Shown here one piece after another: positions 62,200 through 64,000 of a DNA stretch of 64,000 nucleotides. The position numbers and the translations under genes are program-made. The notes under the pieces are model-generated. The model was not told where the DNA came from. It did no database searches and saw nothing but the letters and a program-made list of their open reading frames with translations. The first letter of the stretch is position 1; the number at the start of each line of letters is the position of its first letter. The DNA lies in assembly GCA_013396755.1 (NCBI GenBank), contig VWZF01007239.1, forward strand, positions 143,751 to 207,750, given 5' to 3'. This DNA is from Sclerurus mexicanus (taxonomy: Eukaryota > Chordata > Aves > Passeriformes > Furnariidae).

Positions 62200-62425
62200 T
62201 TCCAGGTGGAAAGGCAGCGTGGGCAGGAGCAGGCAGGGAATACAGGTGGGTGCAGGTGGTGGGTGCTCAGGTGTAGGCACCGTGGGAATACAGGCAGTGT
62301 CGGGGTGCAGGCAGGTGTGGGTGGACGGTGTAAGGATGTAGGCAGGGATGGGTGTGCACAGGCAGGAGCACACAGATGGTTTGAGGGTGCAGGCAGGGAT
62401 GGGTGGACACAGGCAGGACTGTGCA
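62200..62425. repeat. degenerate minisatellite with GTGCAGGCAGG core
   Basis: Units such as GGTGCAGGCAGGGATGGGTG recur about every 30-60 bases on the plus strand within SEZ6 intron 1. They explain the overlapping low-complexity open frames. Confidence 0.7.
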
Positions 62426-62694
62426 GCCAGCTCCCCTGCCACCCAGCTGACACCACTGCCATGCAATCAAACCACTGGCACCCAGAGTGGTGAGCTGGGA
62501 ATCCCTTTGGCACCTATGCTGGCATCCATGTCCTGCTACCCCATGACCACCTCCACCCTGGCACTGCCAGTGACCCCAGACCCCCACGGTCAAGCTGAAG
62601 CTGTTAGAGCAGCTGGGGAGGGGACCCAAGGGGGTGTCCCAGTGGCCAGGGATGCTGCCAGCAAGTGTGGCCGCCAGCCCTGGCAGCTACCAGA

Positions 62695-62850
62695 GGAGCT
62701 CTGCTTTAATATTCATGGCAGCACTGGCGGGGAAGTGTTTGACCTTGTATGTTTTGCGATTCTCCTTGAATTGAACAGTCATTTACCCGCTGACACATGT
62801 CACGTCACCGCAACCGGTTCCCTGGAGCATCACGGCGGCCGAGCGCCAGC
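62695..62850. promoter_or_regulatory. complex island, candidate conserved noncoding element
   Basis: CTTTAATATTCATGG, a mixed AT-rich middle, then CACATGTCACGTCACC (E-box and CRE-like cores) and AACCGGTT stand out from repetitive flanks. Function is inferred only. Confidence 0.28.
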
Positions 62851-63834
62851 TGACACACCGAGCACCCTGAGAATCACCAACACCAGCTGGGCACAAGGGC
62901 AGAGCACCACAGTGCCTATCCCTGGGGCTTTCCTCCCTCTCCACCCAGTGGATGCCAATGGTGCCCTCATCCCCCTCCTCATCATCCACGGCCCATGTAA
63001 TCCCAGTTCTCCGCTCTCCCTGTGGAGCTAAGGGGTTTGTACAGTAATTTCCCTGCACGGCAGCAGCGGTGATAAATTGTACATCTGCTGCTATTTCAGA
63101 CCCAAGCACTGTGCAGTGCCATGTCCCCCCTCCCTGTGCTGACAGCACCCAAGTCAGCCCCTCCAGCCCTGCATCAGGATCTCCTGTGATGGAGCCCCCA
63201 CTGCTGTGCAGCACCCACTCTGTGCCACCCCGCAGTGCCCATGGTGTGGATGCCAGCCCCACATGGGGCTCTGCACAAGCTCTGAACTCTCCCAGGACCC
63301 AGCACAGCTCGCCCCTCTGTGTGACAGAGGAGCATCCAGCCCTCGGACTGCTCCTGGATCCTGGAGGTGCCTGCCTAGCACAGGCAGGAGTCAGGCAGGT
63401 CGAGCAGAGTCACACTGCCCTACCAGCTCGCATCTCCCCTTCCCTGCCCGCTGCCAGTGACAGTAATTGAAATCGGTTGCAGGAGGCGAGCGAGAGCTGC
63501 TTGTCGGGCTCCGCGTTGGGCTGCTCAGCCATGTCATCCTTCCCGCAGACACCATTCCCTCCCATCGCCGCCTGCTCCTGCCGGAGCCAGAATCCCAGCT
63601 GGTCCCAGCACTGTGTCCCTTCCAGCCAATCCCACACTCTGCCCCGTCACCGCCCTTCCTATAGGATGAACCCTGCATTTCTAGAAGCCACCAGAGGCTG
63701 ATGCCCTGGCCACATTCCCCCTTGCTGCCACCTCCCCGGGCAGTTGGGGACCACTGGAGCCCACCCTGCCTGAGCATCACCCCGAGCATCACCCAGCACC
63801 AGCTGCTCAGGCATTTCAAGCACCTCTCTCCATT

Positions 63835-63960
63835 TTCGCAGGGTCAGAGCAGCATTCTTGCAGCTGATTAATATTTGATCCCTTCAGCGCAGCTCGTTAC
63901 TGCATTTAAATTATATATGTAATAATTCCCACTGGCATAGCGAGCGTGTGGACTGGCTCC
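63835..63960. promoter_or_regulatory. AT-rich island near the window end, candidate conserved noncoding element
   Basis: GCTGATTAATATTTGATCCC and CATTTAAATTATATATGTAA with AATAATTCCC form a non-repetitive AT-rich block in GC-rich DNA. It resembles developmental enhancers in composition. Confidence 0.28.
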
Positions 63961-64000
63961 TGATGCTTCTCCTGCAGGCTGGGAATCGAGTGCATCCCCA

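Larger units (their letters stand above)
59423..64000 (-). other. SEZ6: SEZ6 intron 1 (incomplete)
   Basis: This runs upstream in transcript sense from the second coding exon to the window edge. I found no signal-peptide exon or other gene; the first SEZ6 intron is long in mammals, so this is expected. It alternates GC-rich, weakly repetitive DNA with short AT-rich islands bearing TAAT-type motifs, listed separately. Confidence 0.65.

Overview
The window is vertebrate nuclear DNA and almost certainly from a bird. It has multi-exon genes with GT/AG introns, CR1 LINE fragments of the avian type, a compact GC-rich layout with assembly gaps at CpG islands, and the gene order miR-144, FLOT2, DHRS13, PHF12, SEZ6. 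That order matches human 17q11.2 and is expected on the chicken chromosome 19 equivalent. All recognised genes are read on the minus strand, so 5' ends lie at higher coordinates. The species cannot be named from the sequence.

Layout. 64-137: miR-144 hairpin; its usual partner miR-451 would lie just off the left edge. About 138-2735: GC-rich spacer with degenerate minisatellite sequence and several GATA-type motifs, a plausible erythroid control region. About 2735-17242: the FLOT2 locus, with exons in their native order and intron spacing but heavily damaged: two in-frame stops, a lost splice acceptor, three frameshifting indels, no ATG in the conserved position, and an undetected exon 2. 17279-17845: gap over the FLOT2 5' CpG island. 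18175-19507: DHRS13, whose last three exons are intact and whose 5' exons are not visible; a single N at 20092 may hide them. 20299-21035: two CR1 fragments in opposite orientations, then a (CATCC)12 array. 21140-52463: PHF12, 14 coding exons with perfect phase; exon 1 is presumably in the gap at 52592-52865. 52866-53040: CpG-rich PHF12 promoter with two CRE sites. 53110-59422: SEZ6, 16 exons from the second coding exon to the stop. 59423-64000: SEZ6 intron 1, with AT-rich, TAAT-bearing islands that look like enhancers.

Biology. miR-144 is an erythroid microRNA. FLOT2 normally scaffolds membrane microdomains together with FLOT1. DHRS13 is a short-chain dehydrogenase. PHF12 (Pf1) is a reader subunit of a SIN3/HDAC/MRG15 corepressor. 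SEZ6 is a neuronal CUB/sushi membrane protein. They share conserved synteny, not a pathway.

The most unusual observation is that FLOT2 appears to be a unitary pseudogene here, while PHF12 and SEZ6 in the same assembly have clean reading frames. No undescribed multi-gene system was found.
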